A stretch of 64,000 nt of DNA from Paenibacillus thiaminolyticus (lineage in GTDB: Bacteria; Bacillota; Bacilli; Paenibacillales; Paenibacillaceae). The position numbers were made by a program, and so were the translations under genes. The DNA is taken from positions 5,279,001 to 5,343,000 of the forward strand of contig NZ_CP041405.1 in the NCBI RefSeq assembly GCF_007066085.1. The letters are read 5' to 3'. Positions 9,220 through 17,224 of this stretch are shown piece after piece; the first letter of the stretch is position 1; each line of letters starts with the position of its first letter. Below the pieces are notes generated by a model. It was not told the DNA's origin. It saw nothing but the letters and a program-made list of their open reading frames with translations, and ran no database searches.

Positions 9220-9231
9220 ATGAGCAATTAA
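9220..9231 (+). CDS. Candidate three-codon uORF (Met-Ser-Asn)
   Basis: ATG AGC AAT TAA is preceded by purine-rich sequence with AAGG about ten bases upstream. Very short leader peptides on which drug-bound ribosomes stall are known before ARE-type ABC-F genes in Bacillota. That is the reason for listing it. The sequence alone cannot show that it is translated. Confidence 0.35.
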   Translation: MSN

Positions 9232-9281
9232 TCCGAACTGAAGCGAATCATTTTGACGATATCGATTTCAAAATGTACGTT

Positions 9282-9295
9282 CAGAGAGGATAGAT
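9282..9295 (+). promoter_or_regulatory. Antiterminator strand for the ABC-F attenuator
   Basis: CAGAGAGGATAGAT is the exact reverse complement of 9547-9560, which includes the 5' arm of the terminator at 9553-9573. Pairing can extend to 16 bp (9280-9295 with 9547-9562) with one G-U pair. Formation of this helix would break the terminator and free the ABC-F ribosome binding site. Confidence 0.65.
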
Positions 9296-9552
9296 CTGCC
9301 TGCGGGCGGATTGTCACCGGCTATGTCTTGACCCACATTCAAGGATATCATTGCTGTTGCGCGCTTCGGCGAAGTGTGAACTTGCGCTGACACGCGCGAT
9401 GGACTGACTGCCTAAGCGGTGCAGGCGCTGCAAGATGCAGGCGGCTTCGGCCGCTTGCGAAGGGACGCTGCCTCTGGGGCACGCGTTGTTTTGCGGCTTG
9501 CCGGCAGCATGGCCAGCGGCCAGACGTCCTTGAGCATTGCCGTATCATCTAT

Positions 9553-9580
9553 CCTCTCTGGAATCCAGGGAGGTTTTTTT
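9553..9580 (+). terminator. Attenuator terminator overlapping the ABC-F Shine-Dalgarno
   Basis: The 5' arm CCTCTCTGG (9553-9561), loop AAT and 3' arm CCAGGGAGG (9565-9573) make a 9-bp stem with one U-G pair. Seven T (9574-9580) run directly into the ATG at 9581. The 3' arm AGGGAGG is itself the ribosome binding site, so the hairpin could block both transcription and translation. Confidence 0.85.
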
Positions 9581-11311
9581 ATGTATTCAAACAGATACTC
9601 GGAAGGCAGACAACGGCCCCCTGCCGGCAAGCTTGTATTGGAGGCGAGCGGCTTGGCCGCCGAGGCCGGAGACCGCCGTTTGTTCTCGATTCCGGAGACG
9701 CTGCGCGTCTATTCCGGCGAACGAATCGGGCTAATCGGGGCGAACGGTGCAGGCAAGACGACACTAATTCGGATATTGGCGGGGCTGCTGGAGCCTGCGC
9801 AAGGAAGCGTCAGGCGAATGGCATCCTGCGCTTTCGTGCCTCAGCTCGACGATATCCGGGATGAAGCCTCGGCCGAAGCGACGCTTAGCGGCGGAGAGCG
9901 GACGAAGCGGCGGCTCGAGCAGGCGCTGCAGGGCGGCGCCGAGCTGCTGCTGCTCGACGAGCCGACCAGCCATCTCGATATGGAGCAGATGAAGCGAATG
10001 GAAGAGCGGCTGCTCGATTTCTCACGGACGGGCACGCTGCTGCTTATCTCGCATGACCGGACGCTCCTGAACCGGGTTTGCACGAAAATATGGGAGATGG
10101 AAAACGGAACCCTCCATATTTATGCCGGCGGCTACGACGATTACCGCGTAGAGAAGGAACGGCTGCGCACGGAGCGCGAGCGCGAGTATGACCAGTATAT
10201 CGCGGAGCGGGACCGGCTGCAGGAGATGATCGTCCAGACGAGGGTCATGGCGCAGGGCGTTGGCACCCCGCGTCCACGCAAAGGCTTGACCAGCAAGGAG
10301 ATTCGTTCTGCCCGCCCTCACTTCAACCGCAAGCAGGGGAAGATGGATAAGCGGGTCAAGGCGATGGAGACGCGGCTGGAGAAGCTGCCGCAGGTGGAGC
10401 GCCCGTTCGAGCTTCCTCCCGTCGCCTTCGATGCAGAGTGCCACCGGCCGCTTCGGAGCAAGAGCGCACTCGAGGTGAAGGAGCTGCGGCTCTGCGCCGG
10501 GGAGCGGGAGCTGGTGCGGGACGGCAGCTTCCGCATCCGTCCGCAGATGAAGGTAGCCTTGCTCGGGCCGAACGGCTCGGGGAAGACGACGCTGCTGCGG
10601 CTGCTGAAGCAGAGAAGCGAGACCCCGGACGGCGGGCCGGAAGCGAGCGCTTCATCTGCCATGATCCGGTTCGCGCCGAATGCGCGCGTCGCCTATTTCG
10701 ATCAGAAGCTGTACTCGCTTGACCTGCAGGAGAGCGCCTTGGAGAACGTGCAGAAGTCGAGCGCCTACGACCAGACCGCCATCCGCACGGCCTTGGCCCG
10801 GCTGCGGCTGCGCCGGGACGAGGCGTTGAAGCCGGTCTGGCAGCTAAGCGGCGGAGAGAAGGTCAAGACACAGCTCGTCAAGCTGTTCCTGAGCGAAGCC
10901 AATGTGCTGCTGCTCGATGAGCCGACGAATTACCTCGACATCGAGGCTCGCGAGGAGTTGGAGCGGGTGTTGGCCGCCTATCCGGGGACGCTTCTGTTCG
11001 CGACCCATGACCGTATGCTGCTGGAACGGACGGCCACGCATGTCCTCCGCTTCAACGGACAGTCGTTGGAGCTGCTGCCGATCGAGGCGCTGCACGCCGA
11101 CAGGGAGTCGCCGCCGCAGCAGGACTCGCAAGCCGTTGGTACGGCCCCGCAGCAAGCGGCCTGGACGGAAGAGCAGCGGATGAAGGTCGAGCTGGAATGG
11201 TCCGAGCTGCTGTCCCGGCTGTCCCAGCCGGTTCGCCATGACGAGGCCGAGAAGGAGCGGCTAGAGCGGCGTTACGCCGAATTGCTTGAGCTGCGCAGGG
11301 CGATGCGATGA
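9581..11311 (+). CDS. ABC-F protein, putative ribosome-protection type
   Basis: This 576-residue protein has two ABC ATPase domains and no membrane segments, which is the ABC-F layout. Walker A motifs are GANGAGKT (53-60) and GPNGSGKT (329-336). Each half also has an LSGGE signature and a DEPT..LD Walker B/D-loop with the catalytic glutamate. A charged, coiled-coil-like interdomain linker joins them. ABC-F proteins of this size in Bacillota include antibiotic resistance factors (VmlR, Vga, Lsa groups) that dislodge drugs from the ribosome. The attenuated leader supports that reading over a housekeeping role. Drug specificity, such as lincosamide, streptogramin A or pleuromutilin, cannot be read. 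The ATG at 9581 is preceded by AGGGAGG seven bases away. Confidence 0.85.
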   Translation: MYSNRYSEGRQRPPAGKLVLEASGLAAEAGDRRLFSIPETLRVYSGERIGLIGANGAGKTTLIRILAGLLEPAQGSVRRMASCAFVPQLDDIRDEASAEATLSGGERTKRRLEQALQGGAELLLLDEPTSHLDMEQMKRMEERLLDFSRTGTLLLISHDRTLLNRVCTKIWEMENGTLHIYAGGYDDYRVEKERLRTEREREYDQYIAERDRLQEMIVQTRVMAQGVGTPRPRKGLTSKEIRSARPHFNRKQGKMDKRVKAMETRLEKLPQVERPFELPPVAFDAECHRPLRSKSALEVKELRLCAGERELVRDGSFRIRPQMKVALLGPNGSGKTTLLRLLKQRSETPDGGPEASASSAMIRFAPNARVAYFDQKLYSLDLQESALENVQKSSAYDQTAIRTALARLRLRRDEALKPVWQLSGGEKVKTQLVKLFLSEANVLLLDEPTNYLDIEAREELERVLAAYPGTLLFATHDRMLLERTATHVLRFNGQSLELLPIEALHADRESPPQQDSQAVGTAPQQAAWTEEQRMKVELEWSELLSRLSQPVRHDEAEKERLERRYAELLELRRAMR

Positions 11312-11348
11312 GCGGGAGATTCCAAATCGGCTGCCGCGCCTGCGACGG

Positions 11349-11401
11349 CCGGTTCGGACCGGTTCACCGGGGCATCCGCAATCGCCGAACACCGGATTTT
11401 T
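11349..11401 (+). terminator. Possible terminator after the ABC-F gene
   Basis: CCGGTTCGG (11349-11357) can pair with CCGAACACCGG (11385-11395) with a two-base bulge, followed by ATTTTT. The loop is large and the structure is imperfect. Confidence 0.4.
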
Positions 11402-11474
11402 CCCCGGACGGTTCGTCCCCAAGTATGTTACAATAGGTGAACGTGACGTGCACGGATGAAAAGGAGAGAGTGTC

Positions 11475-12986
11475 ATGCGAATGTCCAACATGCATCATTT
11501 TACAGAACACCATCGGTATGTGGCTTACCGGGAATTCAGCCTCAGCGAGCTGGATCGGAAGATGCTGTCCCACGTCTATCAGCCGATGGTCGGAGCATTC
11601 GCGATTGGGCTATATCATTTATTGTATCAGCATGCGCCTGCGGACCGCGTCGGCTACTCGGGAATCGATGCCCAGCGCCGCCTGTTCCTGCTGCTTGGGC
11701 TGGAGCCGAGCGAGAAGGGGCGCACCTACTTTATCGAACAGACCTCGAAGCTGGAGGCGGTCGGATTGCTGCAGACGTCGCGGATGCTCCTTCCGGACAT
11801 GGAGGAGCATATGTACGAATATGAGCTTCAGCCTCCGCTATCGCCGCATGAGTTTTTCCGGACGCAGCATCTGACCCTGCTGCTGCGCGACTTCGTCGGC
11901 AAGTACGCCGTGCTGAATCTGAGGGAGCAATTCAGTACGGGCGAGCCCTTCGATGAGACGGTGAAGGAGGCGGAGCGCGAAAATATTTCGATCCCGTTCT
12001 ATGAACTGTTCCGCCTGAACACGCAGGTGATTGACGTCGAGCTGGAGCAGGCGCTGGATGAAGTGGCGCCGAGCCGGGCGTCGGTCCGCCCTCCGGCGGT
12101 GACCGAGGAAGCAGAGGCGCCGGCCTTGAACTATGCCGACATTATTATCCGCTTCCCGAAGCAGTCGGTGAACCGCAGCTTCGTCGAACGGCTGCGCTAT
12201 GACCAGGAAGGGCTTGGCGTCATCAATTATGTCGTCCGCAAGTTCGGGCTAACGCTGCAGGAGACGGTCCGGCTTCTCGATGAAGACGGCATCTTTGCCG
12301 AGAACGGCCGCATCGTCATCGATGAGCTGCAGCACCGGGCGCATATGCACTTCCGTCAGAACAAGCGCCGCGGGGAATGGCAGGAGCGGGAGCAGCAGCG
12401 CATCGGCCATCTCGGGGAGGAGACCGCGGCCCCGCAAGAGGAAGTCGCGGTCGAGATGGAGTTCTATGTTGACGTGCCGCCGCAGTTCAGCGGCAAATGC
12501 GATATTCATCAATACAATATGATGCTTCGCAATACACCGTACACCCAACTGCTGGAGCGGTTTTTCCCGGGAGCAGTGCCGGACTCTTTTTTGGATATGT
12601 TCACCAAGATGGATCTCAATTATAAGCTGCCGGATGAAGTCATTAACGTACTCATTCATTATTTGATGACCATGCTCGTACAAGGGGCCGAGCAGCGGTT
12701 GAACCGCAACTTCGTCGAAGCGATTGTGTCCAATATGCTGGTGAAGCAGGTCAACACTTATGAGCAAGCGGTAATGTATATCCGCCAGCAGTCGCAGCTG
12801 CAGGAGGCAGGCGCGGCCCGTTCGGGCGGGAAGGCCGCTTCGCAGCGGACGCGCAGCCGTTACGGAAAAGCGGCAAAACCGGCGATTCCGATCGTGACCC
12901 GCTCGGAGGAGGCGCCTTCGTCGCTGTCGCAGGAGGAGATCGACGCCGCACGGGCGCTCGCCCGCAGATTGGACGGACAAGCCTAA
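11475..12986 (+). CDS. dnaB: Replication initiation and membrane attachment protein DnaB
   Basis: This 503-residue protein corresponds to the Bacillota DnaB helicase co-loader, not the helicase itself. Together with DnaD and DnaI it loads the replicative helicase at oriC and during restart. The N-terminal region (MVGAFAIGLYHLLYQ onward) is a winged-helix type DnaD-like domain. A second helical DnaD-like domain lies near residues 330-430, followed by a basic, alanine-rich tail. AAAGGAGAGAG precedes the ATG at 11475. dnaI follows within about 70 bases, which is the conserved Bacillus gene order and the strongest support for the name. Confidence 0.88.
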   Translation: MRMSNMHHFTEHHRYVAYREFSLSELDRKMLSHVYQPMVGAFAIGLYHLLYQHAPADRVGYSGIDAQRRLFLLLGLEPSEKGRTYFIEQTSKLEAVGLLQTSRMLLPDMEEHMYEYELQPPLSPHEFFRTQHLTLLLRDFVGKYAVLNLREQFSTGEPFDETVKEAERENISIPFYELFRLNTQVIDVELEQALDEVAPSRASVRPPAVTEEAEAPALNYADIIIRFPKQSVNRSFVERLRYDQEGLGVINYVVRKFGLTLQETVRLLDEDGIFAENGRIVIDELQHRAHMHFRQNKRRGEWQEREQQRIGHLGEETAAPQEEVAVEMEFYVDVPPQFSGKCDIHQYNMMLRNTPYTQLLERFFPGAVPDSFLDMFTKMDLNYKLPDEVINVLIHYLMTMLVQGAEQRLNRNFVEAIVSNMLVKQVNTYEQAVMYIRQQSQLQEAGAARSGGKAASQRTRSRYGKAAKPAIPIVTRSEEAPSSLSQEEIDAARALARRLDGQA

Positions 12987-13056
12987 GGCCGGCAGGCGTG
13001 CTTGCAGGCTCCCCACACGATGAATATCGAAGACAGAAGATAAGGAGGGCTCCCGC

Positions 13057-14004
13057 ATGGAATCGATAGGCGAACTGTTGAAGCAGCTGCCGCTTGGCAG
13101 CCGGCGCGCGCAAGCGGAGCAGAAGATGGCCGAGCTGATGAACCATCCGCTCGTCGCCGAATTCCGCAGCTCCTACCCCGAGCTGGACGAGCGTAGCCTT
13201 CGCATGAATATGAACAAATTGTACCAGTACGTGAAGGAAGCGGGGCATTGCAGCCAATGCCCGGGCCTGGATCAGTGCCCGAACGATTTCCATGGGCATT
13301 ATACCCGGCTGAGCGCCGAGACGGTCAACGGACAGGCGTTCATCTATGACCGCAAGGTCCCGTGCCAGAAGTCGCTTGCGCATGAGCGCCAGCAGTCGAT
13401 CCACAACCGCGTCCGTTCTTTTTACGTGGATGAGACGGCCCTTAAGCAGGGATATTCCGCCCGGGAGATGCTGGAGATCGACATGGAGCGGGTGCCTGCT
13501 GTCAAAAAAGTGATGGAATATGTGATGCAGGCGAAGGAATCTGGGCTGACGCCGCACGGATTGTACCTGGTCGGCCCGTTCGGGACCGGGAAGACCTTCC
13601 TGATGAGCTATGTGCTGTACGAACTGGCCCGCGCCGGTTATACCGGGGTCATCGTCTACATGCCAGAATTCGTCGAGGAGCTCAAATCGATGTTCCAGGA
13701 GCCGCAGAAGCTGCGGGAGACGATCGAGCTGATGAAGGAGACAGATTTGCTCGTATTTGACGATATCGGAGCGGAGAATATGTCGGCCTGGGTGCGCGAT
13801 CATGTGCTCGGCTCGATTTTGAACTACCGGATGAACCGGAAGCCGACCTTCTATACGTCGAATTATGACACCAACTCGCTGCTGAAGCATTTCAGCTATA
13901 CGCGCGACGGGGAAGATATTTATAAGGCAGAGCGGCTGATGGACCGGATTAAGCCGTTCACGGACATTGTCCATGTGAATGGGCGCAACAAACGGGGAAC
14001 GTAA
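13057..14004 (+). CDS. dnaI: Primosomal helicase loader DnaI
   Basis: This 315-residue AAA+ ATPase loads the replicative helicase (DnaC in Bacillus). The N-terminal part carries the cysteine/histidine cluster CSQCPGLDQCPNDFHGH (about 66-82), which matches the zinc-binding helicase-interaction domain of DnaI. Walker A is GPFGTGKT (173-180), and Walker B is LLVFDDIGAE with D235 and D236. An arginine-rich C-terminus follows. AAGGAGGG lies before the ATG. The length and order after dnaB agree with the family. Confidence 0.93.
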   Translation: MESIGELLKQLPLGSRRAQAEQKMAELMNHPLVAEFRSSYPELDERSLRMNMNKLYQYVKEAGHCSQCPGLDQCPNDFHGHYTRLSAETVNGQAFIYDRKVPCQKSLAHERQQSIHNRVRSFYVDETALKQGYSAREMLEIDMERVPAVKKVMEYVMQAKESGLTPHGLYLVGPFGTGKTFLMSYVLYELARAGYTGVIVYMPEFVEELKSMFQEPQKLRETIELMKETDLLVFDDIGAENMSAWVRDHVLGSILNYRMNRKPTFYTSNYDTNSLLKHFSYTRDGEDIYKAERLMDRIKPFTDIVHVNGRNKRGT

Positions 14005-14030
14005 GACACGTGATAAGCGTGTCTTTTTTT
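14004..14030 (+). terminator. Intrinsic terminator after dnaI
   Basis: AGACACG / CGTGTCT (14004-14010, 14018-14024) has a 7-nt loop and is followed by a run of T to 14030. Confidence 0.9.
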
Positions 14031-14038
14031 ATGCCGCA

Positions 14039-14083
14039 TTGACAGGATGAGAAGGCCGAAACTATAATGGTCATAGCAACTAT
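14039..14083 (+). promoter_or_regulatory. Promoter and MarR operator before the marR gene
   Basis: TTGACA (14039-14044), an 18-bp spacer and TATAAT (14063-14068) are near consensus. Overlapping the -10 is the imperfect 17-bp palindrome ATGGTCATAGCAACTAT (14067-14083). Its reverse complement recurs with one mismatch at 14574-14590, before the MFS gene. The two sites point to one regulator controlling both genes. Confidence 0.75.
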
Positions 14084-14109
14084 CGTCACATCAATAATGG
14101 AGGCCCGCT

Positions 14110-14535
14110 TTGGAATTAGAAAAATATATTGGCGTCATCGTGAGCCGTGCAGATTTGAAATTGAGCAATTATTATCAAAAAGTAGTCAGCCCGTTCGGCC
14201 TCACCGTCGATCAATGGGAGATTCTTGTCGTGCTGTGGGAGCAGGAGGGCATCACGCAAAAGGAGCTTGCCGAGCGCTTGTACAAGGATCAGACGAACAT
14301 TGCGCGAATGTTGTTCAAGCTGGAGACAAAGGGTTTTATCCATCGCGTCACCCATGAGACGGACAGAAGAGCTTTGCGCGTCTACTTAACCTCCAAAGGA
14401 CGGGAAATCAAGGATGAGATTATGGAACCTTCGATTGAAGCCTATAAAAAAACGATAGCCGGCTTAACCGAAGAAGAAGTAGACAACTTCAGAAGAACAC
14501 TTGCGGTGATGTACAACAATGTCAAGGATCTGTAG
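14110..14535 (+). CDS. MarR-family transcriptional regulator
   Basis: This is a 141-residue MarR-type winged-helix repressor. The core GITQKELAERLYKDQTNIAR is the DNA recognition helix region (about 55-75), and DRRALRVYLTSKGREI is the wing. The start is TTG at 14110, preceded by TGGAGG at proper spacing. An operator-like palindrome overlaps its own -10 and a matching one precedes the downstream MFS gene, so I infer autoregulation and control of the efflux pump. The inducing ligand is unknown. Confidence 0.88.
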   Translation: MELEKYIGVIVSRADLKLSNYYQKVVSPFGLTVDQWEILVVLWEQEGITQKELAERLYKDQTNIARMLFKLETKGFIHRVTHETDRRALRVYLTSKGREIKDEIMEPSIEAYKKTIAGLTEEEVDNFRRTLAVMYNNVKDL

Positions 14536-14573
14536 CTTGCTTGTCTGGGCGAGGTCCTTCGTTTTATGGACAA

Positions 14574-14590
14574 ATAGTTGCCATGACCAT
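14574..14590. promoter_or_regulatory. Second MarR operator, before the MFS gene
   Basis: ATAGTTGCCATGACCAT matches the reverse complement of the operator at 14067-14083 in 16 of 17 positions. It lies about 115 bases before the MFS start. Confidence 0.65.
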
Positions 14591-14703
14591 TATCATCACA
14601 ACAAATATATGGATGGAGGTGGGGCTGTTATTTTCAATTGAGCGGGAGACTCAGTTATTTTTTTGAAAAATTACTTGCTATAACAATTAAGGATGTGACA
14701 AGT

Positions 14704-16095
14704 ATGTCGGGTACACAGGTGGAAACGGAATCGCAAAAGGCAGGGATCCTCGATGCTCCTTACCGGGCATTAACCATCGGCATCGTTTTGATCGTGACGA
14801 CGATGGCGTTTGAAGGGCTGGCCATCACGACCATTGCTCCCAAATTGGCGCAGCATTTAGAGGGTATTCATTTATATGGATGGATATTTAGCGCCTTTCT
14901 GTTGTCCCAAATTATCGGCACGATGATTATGGGGCAGCAGATTGACAGGAGGGGAGTCACTCGCTCCTTTATGGCGGCCATCATCATTTTTGTTATCGGC
15001 ATTGTCGTCGCGGCATCAGCGGTCAATATGTATATGCTCATTGCCGGGAGAGCGCTTCAAGGCTTTGGCGCGGGCGCCAGCATCACTTGCGTGTATTACA
15101 GCATCACGCTGCGCTATCCGGATGCGCTCCGGACCAAAATCCTTGCGGCTTTTTCCGGCGCCTATATCCTTCCTGCACTAATCGGCCCTTATCTGGCAGG
15201 AGTCATCGCCGAGCTTGCCTCATGGAGATTTGTATTTTGGTTTGTACTCCCATTCGTTGTGCTGGCCGTGATTTTGACGATTCCTTCCTTCCGGCACATG
15301 CAGCAGACCGGGCGCACATCATCCGGACAACGCCATCATAAGGAAATCTATGCCATCATTTTGACGCTGGGCACGGGGCTGCTGCTGACCGGCTCAGGCT
15401 CGATATCCGAATGGAGCGGCATCGCGTTGACGGTGGCGGGCCTTGTTCTAGTGGTGCCCCCTTTGCGGAAGCTGCTCCCTTCCGGGTCCTTCCTCCTTCG
15501 CAAAGGCCTGCCTGCCACCATTGTATCCAGAGGGTTCTACGTCGCCGTTTATGTCGCTACGGAGAGTTACGTCGTCTTGGCCCTGATCCAAGTGAAAGGT
15601 CTGTCCGCGGACATTGCTGGCTTGATTGTGGCCGCCGGAGCGTTGAGCTGGTCCACGGCGGCTTGGCTGCAATCCAAGCTTGACGAACGGGATGCCGGCA
15701 AGGGCAGGAAGAAGAGAGCGGTGATCGGAGTCGCCATGATGGTCATCGGCGTCATTTGCGTCATGGCGGTCATCGGGCTGCCTGGGGGCACTATTGCTTT
15801 GGCGATTTTGTCCCAAATATGCACCGGATTCGGCATCGGGCTGGCCAACCCGACAACAGGAGCCATTGCGCTGCAGCATGCAGAGCCCGGCCAGGAAGGC
15901 GAGGTATCGTCTCAGCTCCAATTCGTCGATGCGTTCGGGCCCGGATTAAGCGTAGGCATTGGCGGAGCGCTTATCGCCATCAGCGATTCGCTTGATTGGG
16001 GAATCTTTGCGGGCATCATGCTGGCCTTAACTGCCCAGTTGTTGTTCATCGTTATCAGCTTGGCCGCCGCCTCCCGCATTGCGGTCCAACGTTAA
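14704..16095 (+). CDS. MFS drug-efflux-type transporter
   Basis: This is a 463-residue major facilitator, probably a proton-coupled exporter of the drug:H+ antiporter kind. The second to third helix loop reads GQQIDRRGVTRSF, a form of the MFS motif A, and many hydrophobic helices follow. The total suggests 12 to 14 segments. The ATG at 14704 has AAGGA about ten bases before it. An upstream TTG at 14638 would add 22 unrelated residues. It lies behind a MarR gene and shares its operator, a common arrangement for inducible efflux. The substrate is not visible. Confidence 0.85.
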   Translation: MSGTQVETESQKAGILDAPYRALTIGIVLIVTTMAFEGLAITTIAPKLAQHLEGIHLYGWIFSAFLLSQIIGTMIMGQQIDRRGVTRSFMAAIIIFVIGIVVAASAVNMYMLIAGRALQGFGAGASITCVYYSITLRYPDALRTKILAAFSGAYILPALIGPYLAGVIAELASWRFVFWFVLPFVVLAVILTIPSFRHMQQTGRTSSGQRHHKEIYAIILTLGTGLLLTGSGSISEWSGIALTVAGLVLVVPPLRKLLPSGSFLLRKGLPATIVSRGFYVAVYVATESYVVLALIQVKGLSADIAGLIVAAGALSWSTAAWLQSKLDERDAGKGRKKRAVIGVAMMVIGVICVMAVIGLPGGTIALAILSQICTGFGIGLANPTTGAIALQHAEPGQEGEVSSQLQFVDAFGPGLSVGIGGALIAISDSLDWGIFAGIMLALTAQLLFIVISLAAASRIAVQR

Positions 16096-16161
16096 AGATA
16101 ACCATTCATCTTCGTCCATCCGCCTGGTGCGGGTTCCGGAAAGGCTTCGATAGCAGTAAAA

Positions 16162-16187
16162 AAAGCATGCAGCGATGCATGCTTTAT
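16162..16187. terminator. Bidirectional terminator
   Basis: AAAGCATGCA / TGCATGCTTT (16162-16171, 16176-16185) has a GCGA tetraloop. T-rich sequence follows on both strands, so it can serve the MFS gene and the minus-strand gene at 16317. Confidence 0.8.
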
Positions 16188-16316
16188 CTTCATAATGGCT
16201 CGCGTATGGCTCGCGCAGGAACGGATTGAAAGGTTCGGGCGCTTCCGCTTGACGCTGTTCCCGGCAGGCGGAAGCTATCCGGGCCTGCCTGCGGAACGGC
16301 GTATGGCGATTGGATG

Positions 16317-16538
16317 TTACGACATAATGAACTTCACGATCACCATGCCGAAGAAGACGACGAACATAAACCCGAACATGGCGTTGAACCCGAACAACAC
16401 GTCTGAAAAATCATTTCTCGGTTCTTCGTTGACATGTTCGCGAGGATCCATCGTATTGGCTTCCATTAGCGCGTCCTCCCATTTGTCCGTCACGTTGCAA
16501 TGATTCAGATCACAACATGGACAGGTAGTAAAACCCAT
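16317..16538 (-). CDS. Small cysteine-motif membrane protein, unknown
   Basis: This is a 73-residue protein of unknown function. The N-terminus carries CPCC and a further cysteine (about residues 6-14), possibly a metal site. A charged middle segment follows, and the C-terminus is one hydrophobic helix (about 48-70). The ATG at 16538 has AGAGGCG seven bases upstream. A longer frame starts at 16616 without a ribosome site. I do not recognise the family. It may be a single-pass protein with the cysteine part on one side of the membrane. Confidence 0.55.
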   Translation of the reverse strand: MGFTTCPCCDLNHCNVTDKWEDALMEANTMDPREHVNEEPRNDFSDVLFGFNAMFGFMFVVFFGMVIVKFIMS

Positions 16539-16716
16539 TTTAACGCCTCTAGTATATCGAACGGCGGCGGAACTGTAAAGTCCGGGCCTTGTTATCGTGT
16601 GACAAATTCCTAACAAAATGCATCCTGCTCCGATTTCACATAAAAGTCCGACTTGTGGTATACTTTACTTGTTGACTCAGATATTCTGTTTTTCACGATA
16701 AAGGAGGTTCTCTAAC

Positions 16717-17037
16717 ATGGCTATCGTAAATGTGTCCGACCAGTCGTTCAAGACCGAGGTAGAAGGTCAGCAGGGCGTCGTATTGGTCGACTTTTGGGCG
16801 CCTTGGTGCGGCCCTTGCAAGAGATTGGCTCCGATTCTTGAAGAATTGGACGGAGAAGTAAGCGGTCAAGCAACGATCGCGAAGGTGAACGTGGATGAGA
16901 ATCCGGAATCCGCTTCCCGCTTCGGCGTAATGAGCATTCCGACGATCATCGTGTTCAAGGACGGTCAGCCAGTGGACAAAGTGGTCGGCCTGAACTCCAA
17001 GGATGCGCTCAAAGGCTTGATTGGCAAGCATCAATAA
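16717..17037 (+). CDS. trxA: Thioredoxin
   Basis: This is a 106-residue classical thioredoxin, the cytoplasmic dithiol donor for reductases and protein disulfides. The active site is WAPWCGPCK with cysteines 31 and 34, the cis-proline loop is MSIPT, and the ending VGLNSKDALKGLI fits the fold. AAAGGAGG lies before the ATG. A 13-bp terminator follows immediately, so it is transcribed alone, upstream of uvrC as in several Bacillota. Confidence 0.96.
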   Translation: MAIVNVSDQSFKTEVEGQQGVVLVDFWAPWCGPCKRLAPILEELDGEVSGQATIAKVNVDENPESASRFGVMSIPTIIVFKDGQPVDKVVGLNSKDALKGLIGKHQ

Positions 17038-17067
17038 GCATCCGTGCGGATGAGTATGCAATAGAAG

Positions 17068-17098
17068 AGAAGCCTTCCTGGCTCAGGAAGGCTTCTTT
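17068..17098 (+). terminator. Intrinsic terminator after trxA
   Basis: There is a perfect 13-bp stem AGAAGCCTTCCTG / CAGGAAGGCTTCT with a GCT loop and a short T run. Confidence 0.85.
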
Positions 17099-17224
17099 GC
17101 GTTGAGCAGAAGCGCAGCGCCCTCTTTTTTGATAAAATAGAAGAGTCATGCATCTACAACGAATGCCATGAGCTTTCGTGCAGGGTGCCGAGGCAGGAAC
17201 AATGATGGTAAGGAGGGAGCTCGC

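Larger units (their letters stand above)
9082..9580 (+). other. Regulatory leader of the ABC-F gene
   Basis: This 499-base stretch has no convincing long gene. It holds a sigma-A promoter (9121-9150), a three-codon uORF (9220-9231), an antiterminator candidate (9282-9295) and a terminator just before the ABC-F start (9553-9580). The transcript leader would be roughly 420 nt, long even for attenuated resistance genes. A hairpin of about 7 bp at 9294-9311 touches the end of the antiterminator and could act as a competing structure. A GTG at 9419 is in frame with the ABC-F gene but has no ribosome site. Confidence 0.6.

Noticed and set aside
9157..9231. 24-codon frame starting at the ABC-F promoter start point
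   Set aside because: It begins at the expected transcript end with no Shine-Dalgarno. Only the internal three-codon frame has one.
12751..13974. 407-codon minus-strand frame over dnaB and dnaI
   Set aside because: It is antisense to two conserved replication genes with strong ribosome sites.
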